From contig CALGNM010000008.1 in the NCBI GenBank assembly GCA_937958665.1, positions 1 to 6,026 on the forward strand: DNA of 6,026 nt, written 5' to 3'. Positions 1 to 5,983 of the stretch are shown one piece after another. The DNA comes from an uncultured bacterium (lineage in GTDB: Bacteria > Edwardsbacteria > AC1 > EtOH8). Every line of letters starts with the position of its first letter. The first letter of the stretch is position 1. The notes beneath the pieces are model-generated. The model worked only from the letters and a program-made list of their open reading frames with translations, had not been told where the DNA came from and did no database searches. A program made the translations under genes and the position numbers.

Positions 1-54
1 ATCCGGCGACCCACCAGATCTACACTCTTTCCCTACACGACGCTCTTCCGATCT
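1..54 (+). other. Illumina P5/universal adapter (non-biological)
   Basis: This stretch matches the Illumina TruSeq universal (P5) adapter, recognised from memory, and ends with the standard ...GCTCTTCCGATCT junction at 54. The outermost bases (about 1-15) differ from the canonical adapter by a substitution and small indels, as expected of low-quality contig ends. Genomic sequence starts at 55. Positions 16-54 form a perfect inverted repeat with 5984-6022. This is library adapter, not a transposon end. Confidence 0.98.
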
Positions 55-724
55 CCATGGCCAGGTGGAACAGCCCCACCGGGGTCAGCACCGAGAAGCG
101 CCCCCCCACCCCCGAGGGGATCTCCAGGCTGGCCAGGCCCTCCTTGGCCACGATCTGGCGCATGATACCCGAGGCCGGGTCGGTGGTCACCACCATGTTT
201 TTGGTCCAGGACTTCTTCAGGAATTTCTGCAGCCACTGCCGGGCCCACAGGAACTGGGCGCTGGTTTCGGCGGTGGCCCCCGACTTGCTGATGACGTTGA
301 CCAGGGTCCGGCGGGGGTTTAAGAGCCCGGTCATCGAGCGGAACTTCTCGGGATCGATGTTGTCCAGCACCCACAGCCGGGGCCGGCCGCGGCGGGCCTT
401 CTTGTCGGAATAGTTCCAGGCCGCCGGGTTGAGGGCGGCCTGGATGGCGGCGGTGCCCAGGGCCGAGCCGCCGATGCCCAGCACCACCAGGTCGTCGAAT
501 TTGCCCCGATAGGAGGCGGCGGCTTTAAGACAGGATGAAAGGTGCTGGGTCTGGCCCGGCAGGTCGAAAAAGTCCAGCTTGCCGGCATCGCGCCGGGAGA
601 AGAATATCCGGCTGGCCTCGGCCGCCAGCCGGCCGGCCCCCTCCAGGTCGGCCGCCGACAGCCCGTAGCCTTCGCCCAGCCGCTCCGACATCAGGTTGTT
701 GTAGTCCAATCTCACCCGTTCCAT
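55..724 (-). CDS. pgi: Glucose-6-phosphate isomerase, N-terminal part (truncated by adapter)
   Basis: Cytoplasmic glycolytic enzyme that interconverts glucose-6-phosphate and fructose-6-phosphate. About 223 genuine residues are present. Family hallmarks visible are LGIGGSALG (residues 82-90) and the phosphosugar-binding SIS-domain segment ISKSGATAET (145-154). Residues 206-219 (VGGRFSVLTPVGLF) match the PGI signature 1 pattern. The reading frame stays open into the adapter; the apparent tail ending IGRASCRERV is translated adapter, so the second SIS domain and the C-terminal catalytic residues are missing. The layout, with GIGGS near residue 82, fits the shorter bacterial Pgi subgroup rather than the E. 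coli type of about 550 residues. The start is the ATG at 724, directly abutting the TAG of the upstream TPR gene (TAGATG) and preceded by a strong AGGAGG at 7 nt. Translational coupling to the TPR gene is likely (inference). The identity is secure; the missing half cannot be assessed. Confidence 0.96.
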
Positions 725-2161
725 CTATGTCCCTCCTAACATGTTTGATTTCGTCCCGACCGCCTCGTCCCCCAGCTCAGCCAGCCGGCTTTGGTATTCT
801 GATTTGGGAGATACCTCGATCAATGCCCGGTAACGGGCCAGGGCCTCGTCGCAGTGCCTCTTCTCCCCGCTGCAACGGTAGAGATGGAAAAATATCTCCG
901 CCGACTGGGCGGGTTCCCGGGCCTCCTCCAGCAGGCCCTCCAGCCGGGCCAGCCCCGGCTCCCTGTTTCCGGCGGCAGCCAAAGCCGCCTGCAGTACCCG
1001 GCAACGGAAGGCGATCTCCGCCAGGTCGATCTCTTGGGCCAGCCCGAAAGCCTCCTGGCTGCAGGATTCGGTTTCGGGGAAATCCCCCCGGGCCAGCGCC
1101 AGGTCGGCCATAGAGTACAGATAGGTGCATAGGTAATACCTCAGGTTCAGCTGCCTGGCGATCTCCACCGCCCGCAGGTAGTGCTGACGGGCGCCGGGGT
1201 AGTCCTGGCATTTTCTGTGCAGCTCGCCCAACGAACCCATGGTGATGGCTATGCTTTCCTGATCGTCCATCTCCCGGGCAATCTCCAGGCTCTGCCGGTA
1301 GCAGTCCCTGGCCCCGGGATAATCGCCCAGGCTCATCAGCGCGATCCCCATGTTCCCGGCCGAAATCCCCAGGTTCCTCCGGTCACCCAGCTCCCGGGAG
1401 ATGGCCTCCTGCTTCCGGAAGTGCTCCAGGGCCTGGGGATAATCCCCCTGGTTCATGTACAGCAGGCCCAAATTCCCGATGGCGTTGCTGATACCCCGCT
1501 TGTTGCCCAGACTGCCGTGGAGGGCCAACCCCTGCTGAAAGTACTCCCGGGCCCGGGGGACATCCCCCAGTTCCATGTGCACCAGCCCCAGATTGACGGT
1601 AACCGAACTGATGTTCATCCGATCGTCCGTCCCGGAAAAAGCCTCTAGGGATTTCTGGTAAAGGCCCACCGCCCGGGAATACTCGCCCTGGTAGAGGAAA
1701 ACATTGCCCATCATCAGATAGGTCTTGGCCTGCTTCTGGCGGTCGTTCTGGCCCTGGGCCAGTTCGGCACACTGCTGGTAGCAATCCATGGCCTCAGGGT
1801 ATTTCCCCTGGTTGAAATGCACGCTGCCCATGTTGACCAGAGAGGTCCAAAGTCCAGAAGGGTCGCCGCAGCCTCGGTAGTACCGGTAGGCTTCCTGGAA
1901 GAGGTCCAGAGCCTGGTCGTAACAGCCCTGCAGCCGCAGGATGTTGCCCAGACTGTTTTGGTCCTCGGCCTGGAGGGACCGGTCCGGATTACTCCGGGTC
2001 CAATCCAGATTGGCCCGGCATATTTTTTCGGCCTCGGCCCATCGGCCTACTATCTCCAGCACAGAGACCTTTCGGGCCAGCAGCCCCCGAGGGTGGAACT
2101 CCGAGTGCAACCCCTGTCCCGTCTCCCAGAGTCCGACGTTTTTGGGGGTCTTTGACTTCAT
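725..2161 (-). CDS. TPR-repeat protein of nine 40-residue repeats
   Basis: A 478-residue protein made almost wholly of tetratricopeptide-like helical hairpins of the long 40-residue (TPR_12 / LGN-like) kind. Repeat starts, scored on the L/M-G-x-x-x-x-x-x-G-D-Y-P-x-A core, fall at residues 31, 71, 111, 151, 191, 231, 271, 311 and 351, exactly 40 apart. A degenerate helical region follows to about 455 (for example CDEALARYRAL at 437-447). There is no evident signal peptide, membrane segment or catalytic domain, so it is probably a soluble cytoplasmic scaffold. Similar arrays are known as C-terminal modules of large bacterial kinases, cyclases and signalling ATPases; here no such domain precedes it, because an in-frame TAG lies three codons before the ATG. 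The Shine-Dalgarno candidate AGGGAG is only 2 nt from the ATG, which is weak. The gene sits 75 nt after the outer-membrane-protein gene and touches pgi. Partner and function are unknown. The repeat call is firm. Confidence 0.9.
   Translation of the reverse strand: MKSKTPKNVGLWETGQGLHSEFHPRGLLARKVSVLEIVGRWAEAEKICRANLDWTRSNPDRSLQAEDQNSLGNILRLQGCYDQALDLFQEAYRYYRGCGDPSGLWTSLVNMGSVHFNQGKYPEAMDCYQQCAELAQGQNDRQKQAKTYLMMGNVFLYQGEYSRAVGLYQKSLEAFSGTDDRMNISSVTVNLGLVHMELGDVPRAREYFQQGLALHGSLGNKRGISNAIGNLGLLYMNQGDYPQALEHFRKQEAISRELGDRRNLGISAGNMGIALMSLGDYPGARDCYRQSLEIAREMDDQESIAITMGSLGELHRKCQDYPGARQHYLRAVEIARQLNLRYYLCTYLYSMADLALARGDFPETESCSQEAFGLAQEIDLAEIAFRCRVLQAALAAAGNREPGLARLEGLLEEAREPAQSAEIFFHLYRCSGEKRHCDEALARYRALIEVSPKSEYQSRLAELGDEAVGTKSNMLGGT
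732..737 (-). promoter_or_regulatory. Shine-Dalgarno site of pgi, inside the 3' end of the TPR gene
   Basis: A perfect AGGAGG on the minus strand lies 7 nt before the pgi ATG. It sits within the last codons of the TPR gene, so that protein's C-terminal Leu-Gly-Gly is at least partly dictated by the ribosome binding site. It supports the chosen pgi start. Confidence 0.85.
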
Positions 2162-2236
2162 GGCTCCCTAACCGGGGCCTGGTTGTGGAGGTCCGCTTCA
2201 ATCATAATCTGGCCAGAATGGCGATGTTCTCCGATG
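2162..2236 (-). other. 75-nt intergenic gap between the barrel and TPR genes
   Basis: This is the largest gap in the window. I see no clear -10/-35 pair and no GC-rich hairpin followed by a T-run. A short AACC/GGTT palindrome near the TPR start is too weak to call. An internal promoter for the TPR-pgi pair could sit here, but the sequence does not show one convincingly. Confidence 0.5.
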
Positions 2237-3322
2237 CTACCGGCCAAAGGATATCCCGGCTGCCAGCAGGCTCTGGTTAAGCCCCGCCCCCGACAGCGGA
2301 CGACTGGAGGCCCCGGCCAGCTTCAACTCGGCCGGCCCCAGCCTGAGCCCCAGCCCGGCGCTCAGGAAATACAGGTCCTGAAGATGTTCATCGTAGCGCC
2401 TAAGGAAAGAGTCCAGGGGATGCTTCAGGCTGTAGCTGCCGAAGCTGGCCTCCAGCCGTTCCGGGATCAGGGCCATCCGGCAGCCCAGGTGGTAGTCGGC
2501 CTGCTCGTAATAGCCGGAAGAGGACAGGTGCCAGCCGGTCAGCTCCAGCGAGGCCGAGACCTCGAAGCCCGGCTCCGGGCGGTAGCTCAATGCCACCCGG
2601 GTGCGGGGGGGCACCGTCCCGGCCAGCTTCAGGGTGCCGCTTAAACTGCTGTCGGGCATTTCGGTCAGGACCGACAGGTCGGCCTTGGTGGCAAAACCGG
2701 CCGCCAAGCCGAAGCCCTGGCCCAAGTCGGCCTCCAGGCTGGCCGCCAGGCTGGGGGAGCTTCCCGCTCCTTCGGCCAGCCGCCCGGCCGGACCATGCCA
2801 GTCGAAGGAGAAGGAGTTGAGGCTCAAGGCCACCCCCAAGGCCAGCCGGTCGATGCCGGACCAGGACGCCCCCAGAGCGGCCTGGTCCACCATCAGTTGG
2901 GCGCGGTCCAGGGCCAGCGGATTCAAGACATCGGGAAAGCTTATAGACACGTCCATCACCCGGCGCCAGCCCAGCCCAAAGTGAAGGTCGCGCCAGGAGA
3001 ATTTTGCCGCCGCCAGGGAGGGCCAGGCCCCGGAGGGCTCGGTGGCCACGGTCAGGCCGCTGCGCCCCCCGGACATCCACCCCCCGCAAAGTTCCGCCTG
3101 CCACCGGCCGGGAAGCCTGGCCAGCCCGGCCGGTCCGGCCAAGACCGCCGAGGCGCCCGACGCCTCCCTCATGGTCAGCCAGTCGGGGCCGCCGGGCTGG
3201 TAGTAGTTGTGCTGCAGAGGCAGCACCAGCAGATAGTCGTATTCGGCCTCGGCGGCTGCCAGGTGGGCGGCCGGCCAGATGATGGCCGCCGCCAGGCACA
3301 GGGTGGCCCAGAGCCTTGGCAT
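2237..3322 (-). CDS. FadL/OMPP1-like outer-membrane beta-barrel protein
   Basis: A 361-residue protein with an N-terminal signal peptide: basic Arg3, hydrophobic core around 5-22, and a likely cleavage after AAA near residue 24. The mature part shows short alternating polar/hydrophobic strands rich in Gly, Ala, Ser, Trp and Tyr, typical of an outer-membrane barrel. Two segments resemble the FadL/OMPP1 long-chain fatty-acid/hydrophobic-compound transporter family and the related PorV-type barrels: ASAVLAGPAGLARLPG at about 57-72, which parallels the family's NPAGLA segment, and the strand pair around 238-264 (PPRTRVALSYRPEPGF followed by a strand ending LTGW). At 361 residues it is somewhat short for FadL (usually 400 or more), and it ends in Arg rather than the usual terminal Phe/aromatic. 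Cysteines at 79 and 281 in the mature protein are uncommon in barrels. The start ATG lies 1 nt after the phosphofructokinase stop (TAGGATG), with GGGGA 5 nt upstream, suggesting coupling. The substrate is not predictable. Barrel is likely; the FadL assignment is moderate. Confidence 0.75.
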   Translation of the reverse strand: MPRLWATLCLAAAIIWPAAHLAAAEAEYDYLLVLPLQHNYYQPGGPDWLTMREASGASAVLAGPAGLARLPGRWQAELCGGWMSGGRSGLTVATEPSGAWPSLAAAKFSWRDLHFGLGWRRVMDVSISFPDVLNPLALDRAQLMVDQAALGASWSGIDRLALGVALSLNSFSFDWHGPAGRLAEGAGSSPSLAASLEADLGQGFGLAAGFATKADLSVLTEMPDSSLSGTLKLAGTVPPRTRVALSYRPEPGFEVSASLELTGWHLSSSGYYEQADYHLGCRMALIPERLEASFGSYSLKHPLDSFLRRYDEHLQDLYFLSAGLGLRLGPAELKLAGASSRPLSGAGLNQSLLAAGISFGR

Positions 3323-3323
3323 C

Positions 3324-4418
3324 CTAATCCCCGAAGCCCACCCCCACCGCCCGGGCGGCCCGGATCACCTCGCAGTCCGGGCTGACCAGACGCAGCCCGC
3401 CCACCGCCTCCTTGAGGGGCACCGATTCCACCGAGAGCCCCTTTAGGGCCACCATCCGCCCGAACTGCCCGGTGGCCGCCAGCTCGGCGGCCAGCACCCC
3501 GAAGCGGGTGCCCAGGATCCGGTCGAAGGAGGTGGGGCTGCCGCCCCGCTGCAGGTGCCCCAGCACCGTCACCCGGCACTCGATCCCGGTGGCCTGCTCG
3601 ATCTGGTCGGCCAGGCGCTGGCCGATGCCGCCCAGCCGCAGCTGGTCGGTGGACTCCTTGACGATCTTGCTGACCACCATCTCCCCCCCGGCCTCCCGGG
3701 CCCCCTCGGCCGCCACGATGATCGAGAAGCGCTTGCCCTTGCTGTTGCGCTCGGCCACCGCCTGGCAGACGCTCTCCAGCCGGTAGGGTATCTCCGGGAT
3801 CAGAATGATATCGCCGCCCCCGGCCACCCCGGCGTAGAGGGCGATCCAGCCGGCATAGCGCCCCATGGTCTCCATGATCATCACCCGATGGTGGCTCATG
3901 GCGGTGGTGTGCAGCCGGTCCAGGGCCTCGGTGGCGGTGGTCACCGCGGTGTCGAAGCCGAAGGTGACGTCGGTGGCCGCCAAATCGTTGTCGATGGTCT
4001 TGGGCACCCCCACCACCTTGACCCCCCGCTCCATGGCCTGGGCGGTGATGGCCATGGTGCCGTCGCCCCCCACCGCCACCAGGGCGTCCAGGCGCAGCTT
4101 GGCGATGTTGGCCTCCACCCGGTCGAAGACGTCGATGAAGCTCAGGCTGCCGTCGGGGTGCCTCACCGGGTACTTGAAGGGGTTGTCCCGGTTGGAGGTG
4201 CCCAAAATGGTGCCCCCGGTGTGCAGGATCCCGGAGACGTCGTTCCACTTCAGCTGGCGGAAGCGGCCCTCGATCAGACCGGCGTAGCCGTCCTCGATGC
4301 CCACCACCTCGATGCCGTAGCGGTTGGCGGCGGTCTTGGCCACCGCCCGGATCACCGCGTTCAGTCCGGGGCAGTCGCCCCCGGCGGTCAGCAGCCCGAT
4401 CCTCTTGACCTTGCCCAT
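3324..4418 (-). CDS. 6-phosphofructokinase (ATP- or PPi-dependent)
   Basis: Cytoplasmic glycolytic enzyme phosphorylating fructose-6-phosphate to fructose-1,6-bisphosphate. The protein is 364 residues from the chosen start. Motifs: donor-binding GGDCPGLN (13-20), GGTILGTSN (68-76), GGDGT (117-121), catalytic PKTIDND (139-145, with the first Asp of TIDND as the expected catalytic base), fructose-phosphate-binding MGRYAGW (185-191), LIPEIP (206-211) and GHLQRGGSP (287-295). Gly in GGDGT is the ATP-type residue (E. coli Gly104), whereas Lys in PKTIDND is the residue seen in PPi-dependent enzymes (E. coli has Gly124). The overall type resembles the mixed-substrate bacterial group, so the phosphoryl donor is unresolved and I give no symbol. 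An in-frame start at 4463 would add 15 residues unlike the family N-terminus. The ATG at 4418 has AAGGAGG 5 nt upstream and begins directly with the family's MGKVKRIGLLTAGGD. It lies 51 nt after the glycosyltransferase gene. Confidence 0.95.
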   Translation of the reverse strand: MGKVKRIGLLTAGGDCPGLNAVIRAVAKTAANRYGIEVVGIEDGYAGLIEGRFRQLKWNDVSGILHTGGTILGTSNRDNPFKYPVRHPDGSLSFIDVFDRVEANIAKLRLDALVAVGGDGTMAITAQAMERGVKVVGVPKTIDNDLAATDVTFGFDTAVTTATEALDRLHTTAMSHHRVMIMETMGRYAGWIALYAGVAGGGDIILIPEIPYRLESVCQAVAERNSKGKRFSIIVAAEGAREAGGEMVVSKIVKESTDQLRLGGIGQRLADQIEQATGIECRVTVLGHLQRGGSPTSFDRILGTRFGVLAAELAATGQFGRMVALKGLSVESVPLKEAVGGLRLVSPDCEVIRAARAVGVGFGD

Positions 4419-4423
4419 GGCTC

Positions 4424-4430
4424 CCTCCTT
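4424..4430 (-). promoter_or_regulatory. Shine-Dalgarno site deciding the phosphofructokinase start
   Basis: AAGGAGG on the minus strand lies 5 nt before the ATG at 4418. It favours this start over the longer in-frame candidate at 4463, which falls inside the hairpin at 4445-4463. Confidence 0.85.
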
Positions 4431-4444
4431 ATTTTTTCCGGATG

Positions 4445-4463
4445 TTGCCCCCGCCTGGGGCAA
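4445..4463 (-). promoter_or_regulatory. GC-rich hairpin in the gap before the phosphofructokinase gene
   Basis: A perfect 7-bp stem (TTGCCCC / GGGGCAA) with a 5-nt loop sits just after the glycosyltransferase stop. On the minus strand it is followed by an A-rich stretch and the Shine-Dalgarno site, with no U-run, so it is not a canonical intrinsic terminator in that direction. It could be a transcript-processing or stability element, or chance in GC-rich DNA. Confidence 0.4.
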
Positions 4464-4469
4464 AACTTC

Positions 4470-5615
4470 TCAGATGGCCTGCTCCCGGGCCAGCCGGGCG
4501 ATGAAGTTGGCTGCCGCCTGCCCGGCCCCCGGACGGCCCAGTTTGCAGGCCGCCTTCCTCATCCGCTCCAGGCGGCCGCGGCCCTCCAGCACCAGCCCCA
4601 GCTTGTAGGTAACGTCCACCGGCTGCATGGCCTTGACCGCCGCCCCGTTCTCCAGCAGCATGTCGCTGTTCATGTCCTCCTGGCCGGGGATGGGGTTGAT
4701 GATCAGCATCGGCTTCCCCAGGGCCAGGCACTCGGCGGTGGTCAGGCCGCCGGGCTTGGTGACCACCAGCTCGCTGGCCCGCATGTAGCGGTCGATCTCC
4801 TCGGTGAAGCCCACCGGCAGCAGCTGGTAGGGCAGCTTGGGCGCCATCTGCTGCAGCCGGGCGAGCATCTTCCTGTTCTGGCCGGCCACCGCCGCCAGCT
4901 GGAAGCGCCCCTTCAGCCGGGCCAGGTCGGCCACGATGTGCTCGATGGGACCCACCCCGAAGCCGCCCGACAGCAGCAAAATGGCCGGCAGCGCCGGGTC
5001 CAGCCCCAGGCTCTTTTTCAGCCCCGGCTCGGCCGGGCGCCGGTCGAAGGCCGGGCGGACCGGGATCCCGAAGTCATGGATGGCGCCTTCCGGGATGCCC
5101 ATGGCCGCCAGGTGGTTCTTGCAGGCGGCGTCGGCGATGATGAAGTGGTCGCAGCCCGGGGTGATCCACCAGGAGTGCAGGCCGTAGTCGGTGACCACCG
5201 ACACCAGCGGGCAGAACACCTTGTGCTGCCCCTTGAAGCGGGCCAGCAGCTGGGAGGCCAGGAAGTGGGTGGAGACGATGACGTCCCAGGGGGTCTCCTC
5301 GATGAAGGAGGCGAACTTGAGTGCGTTCAGGTTGTTCATGAAGCGCATCAAAAAGTCCGGCTTGTTCTCCCGCTTCAGTCGGTCGCTGGTGGTGTAGATG
5401 TAGCCGTACAACAGGGGCTGCTTGGCCGCCAGGTACAGATAGACGTCGCGGTAGACCTTGCGGTAGAGCAGGGTGGCGAACTGCAGGAAATCGATGTGGG
5501 CCACCCGGAACTCCCCGGGGTAGCGCTGGGCCTTCTCCAGCCACTGCTCCAGGGCCCGGGCGGCCATGGTGTGGCCGCTGCCGGCCGAGGCCGATATGAT
5601 CAGGATGTTCTTCAA
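4470..5615 (-). CDS. MGDG-synthase/UgtP-like glycolipid glycosyltransferase (GT28)
   Basis: A 381-residue GT-B glycosyltransferase expected to move a hexose from a UDP-sugar to diacylglycerol (or a related lipid) at the inner face of the membrane. The N-terminal MGDG-synthase-type domain spans about 10-180: SAGSGHTMAARAL with His15 in the position of the proposed catalytic histidine, THFLA (116-120), and TDYGLHSWW (142-150). GIPVRPAF (183-190) forms the domain linker. The C-terminal nucleotide-sugar domain holds SGGFGVGPIE (216-225), KPGGLTTAE (287-295) and PIPGQEDMNSDML (308-320), as in plant MGDG synthases and Bacillus UgtP. There is no transmembrane helix, so membrane association would be peripheral. 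The start codon is TTG at 5615, with AAAAAGGA upstream (AAGGA 7 nt away); the family N-terminus begins right there. It follows the aminotransferase by 13 nt. Whether it adds glucose or galactose, and one sugar or more, cannot be read from sequence. Lipid acceptor is by family analogy. Confidence 0.9.
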   Translation of the reverse strand: MKNILIISASAGSGHTMAARALEQWLEKAQRYPGEFRVAHIDFLQFATLLYRKVYRDVYLYLAAKQPLLYGYIYTTSDRLKRENKPDFLMRFMNNLNALKFASFIEETPWDVIVSTHFLASQLLARFKGQHKVFCPLVSVVTDYGLHSWWITPGCDHFIIADAACKNHLAAMGIPEGAIHDFGIPVRPAFDRRPAEPGLKKSLGLDPALPAILLLSGGFGVGPIEHIVADLARLKGRFQLAAVAGQNRKMLARLQQMAPKLPYQLLPVGFTEEIDRYMRASELVVTKPGGLTTAECLALGKPMLIINPIPGQEDMNSDMLLENGAAVKAMQPVDVTYKLGLVLEGRGRLERMRKAACKLGRPGAGQAAANFIARLAREQAI

Positions 5616-5622
5616 GGCCGCA

Positions 5623-5630
5623 TCCTTTTT
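5623..5630 (-). promoter_or_regulatory. Shine-Dalgarno site of the glycosyltransferase, overlapping the upstream stop
   Basis: AAAAAGGA on the minus strand overlaps the TAA of the aminotransferase gene and places AAGGA 7 nt before the TTG start. An out-of-frame ATG within the spacer opens a three-codon ORF (Met-Arg-Pro) whose TGA overlaps the TTG, so the TTG is the workable start. Confidence 0.7.
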
Positions 5631-5983
5631 AGACGAACCGCTTGATGGTGGCCACCACCCTCTCCTGGTCGGCGGCGGTCAGCTGGTGGTGGAAGGGGAT
5701 GGCCAGGCTGCGCATCGAGGCGTCCTCGGCCGCCGGGAAGCTTCCCACCCGATACCCCAGATCCTTGAGGGCCGGCTGGAGGTGCAGGGCCGGGAAGTAG
5801 TGGGCGCACTGGATGCCCAGGGACTGGAGGGACATTATCAGCTTGTCCCGCTTGTGCCCCTTCATGGCCGGCGGCACCAGGATGACGAACACGAACCAGC
5901 TGCGCTTGGAGCCCGGGAAGTCAGCCAGAGTCTGGAAGTCGGGGAGACGATCGGCGAACAGCCTGCGGTAGCGCAGGGCCACC
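5629..5983 (-). CDS. DegT/DnrJ/EryC1/StrS-family aminotransferase, C-terminal fragment
   Basis: PLP-dependent family that aminates keto-sugar nucleotides for lipopolysaccharide, glycan or antibiotic sugars. About 118 C-terminal residues are present. Recognisable family pattern, numbered from the GTG at 5982: SWFVFVILV (28-36), then a helix with GIQCAHYFPALHLQP (56-70), and FPAAEDASMRSLAIPFHHQL (82-101), ending in the usual amphipathic helix (ERVVATIKRFV). A full-length protein would be roughly 370-400 residues, so about two thirds are missing beyond the contig end, including the Schiff-base lysine. The frame runs into adapter at 5984, so the GTG at 5982 should not be taken as a real start. 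The gene ends in TAA 13 nt before the glycosyltransferase start, consistent with one operon supplying sugars for envelope glycans (inference). The exact sugar substrate cannot be told. Confidence 0.9.

Noticed and set aside
3175-4248. 357-residue minus-strand frame rich in Gly, Arg, His and Pro
   Set aside because: It is an out-of-frame shadow of the phosphofructokinase gene, with no family resemblance.
4419-4463. Longer phosphofructokinase start adding 15 residues
   Set aside because: The extra residues do not fit the family N-terminus, whereas the ATG at 4418 has a strong, well-spaced Shine-Dalgarno site.
4445-4463. Rho-independent terminator
   Set aside because: The hairpin is good, but there is no T-run immediately after it in the direction of transcription; the sequence there is A-rich.
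3555-5645. 696-residue open frame on the plus strand, rich in Gly, His, Gln, Val and Leu
   Set aside because: It lies antisense across the phosphofructokinase and glycosyltransferase genes. Its length is explained by GC-rich codon bias removing stops on the opposite strand, and its composition is low-complexity with no recognisable domain.
5629-5982. Complete 117-residue gene starting at GTG 5982
   Set aside because: The frame continues into the adapter, and the protein matches only the C-terminal third of a much longer aminotransferase family. It is a truncated gene.
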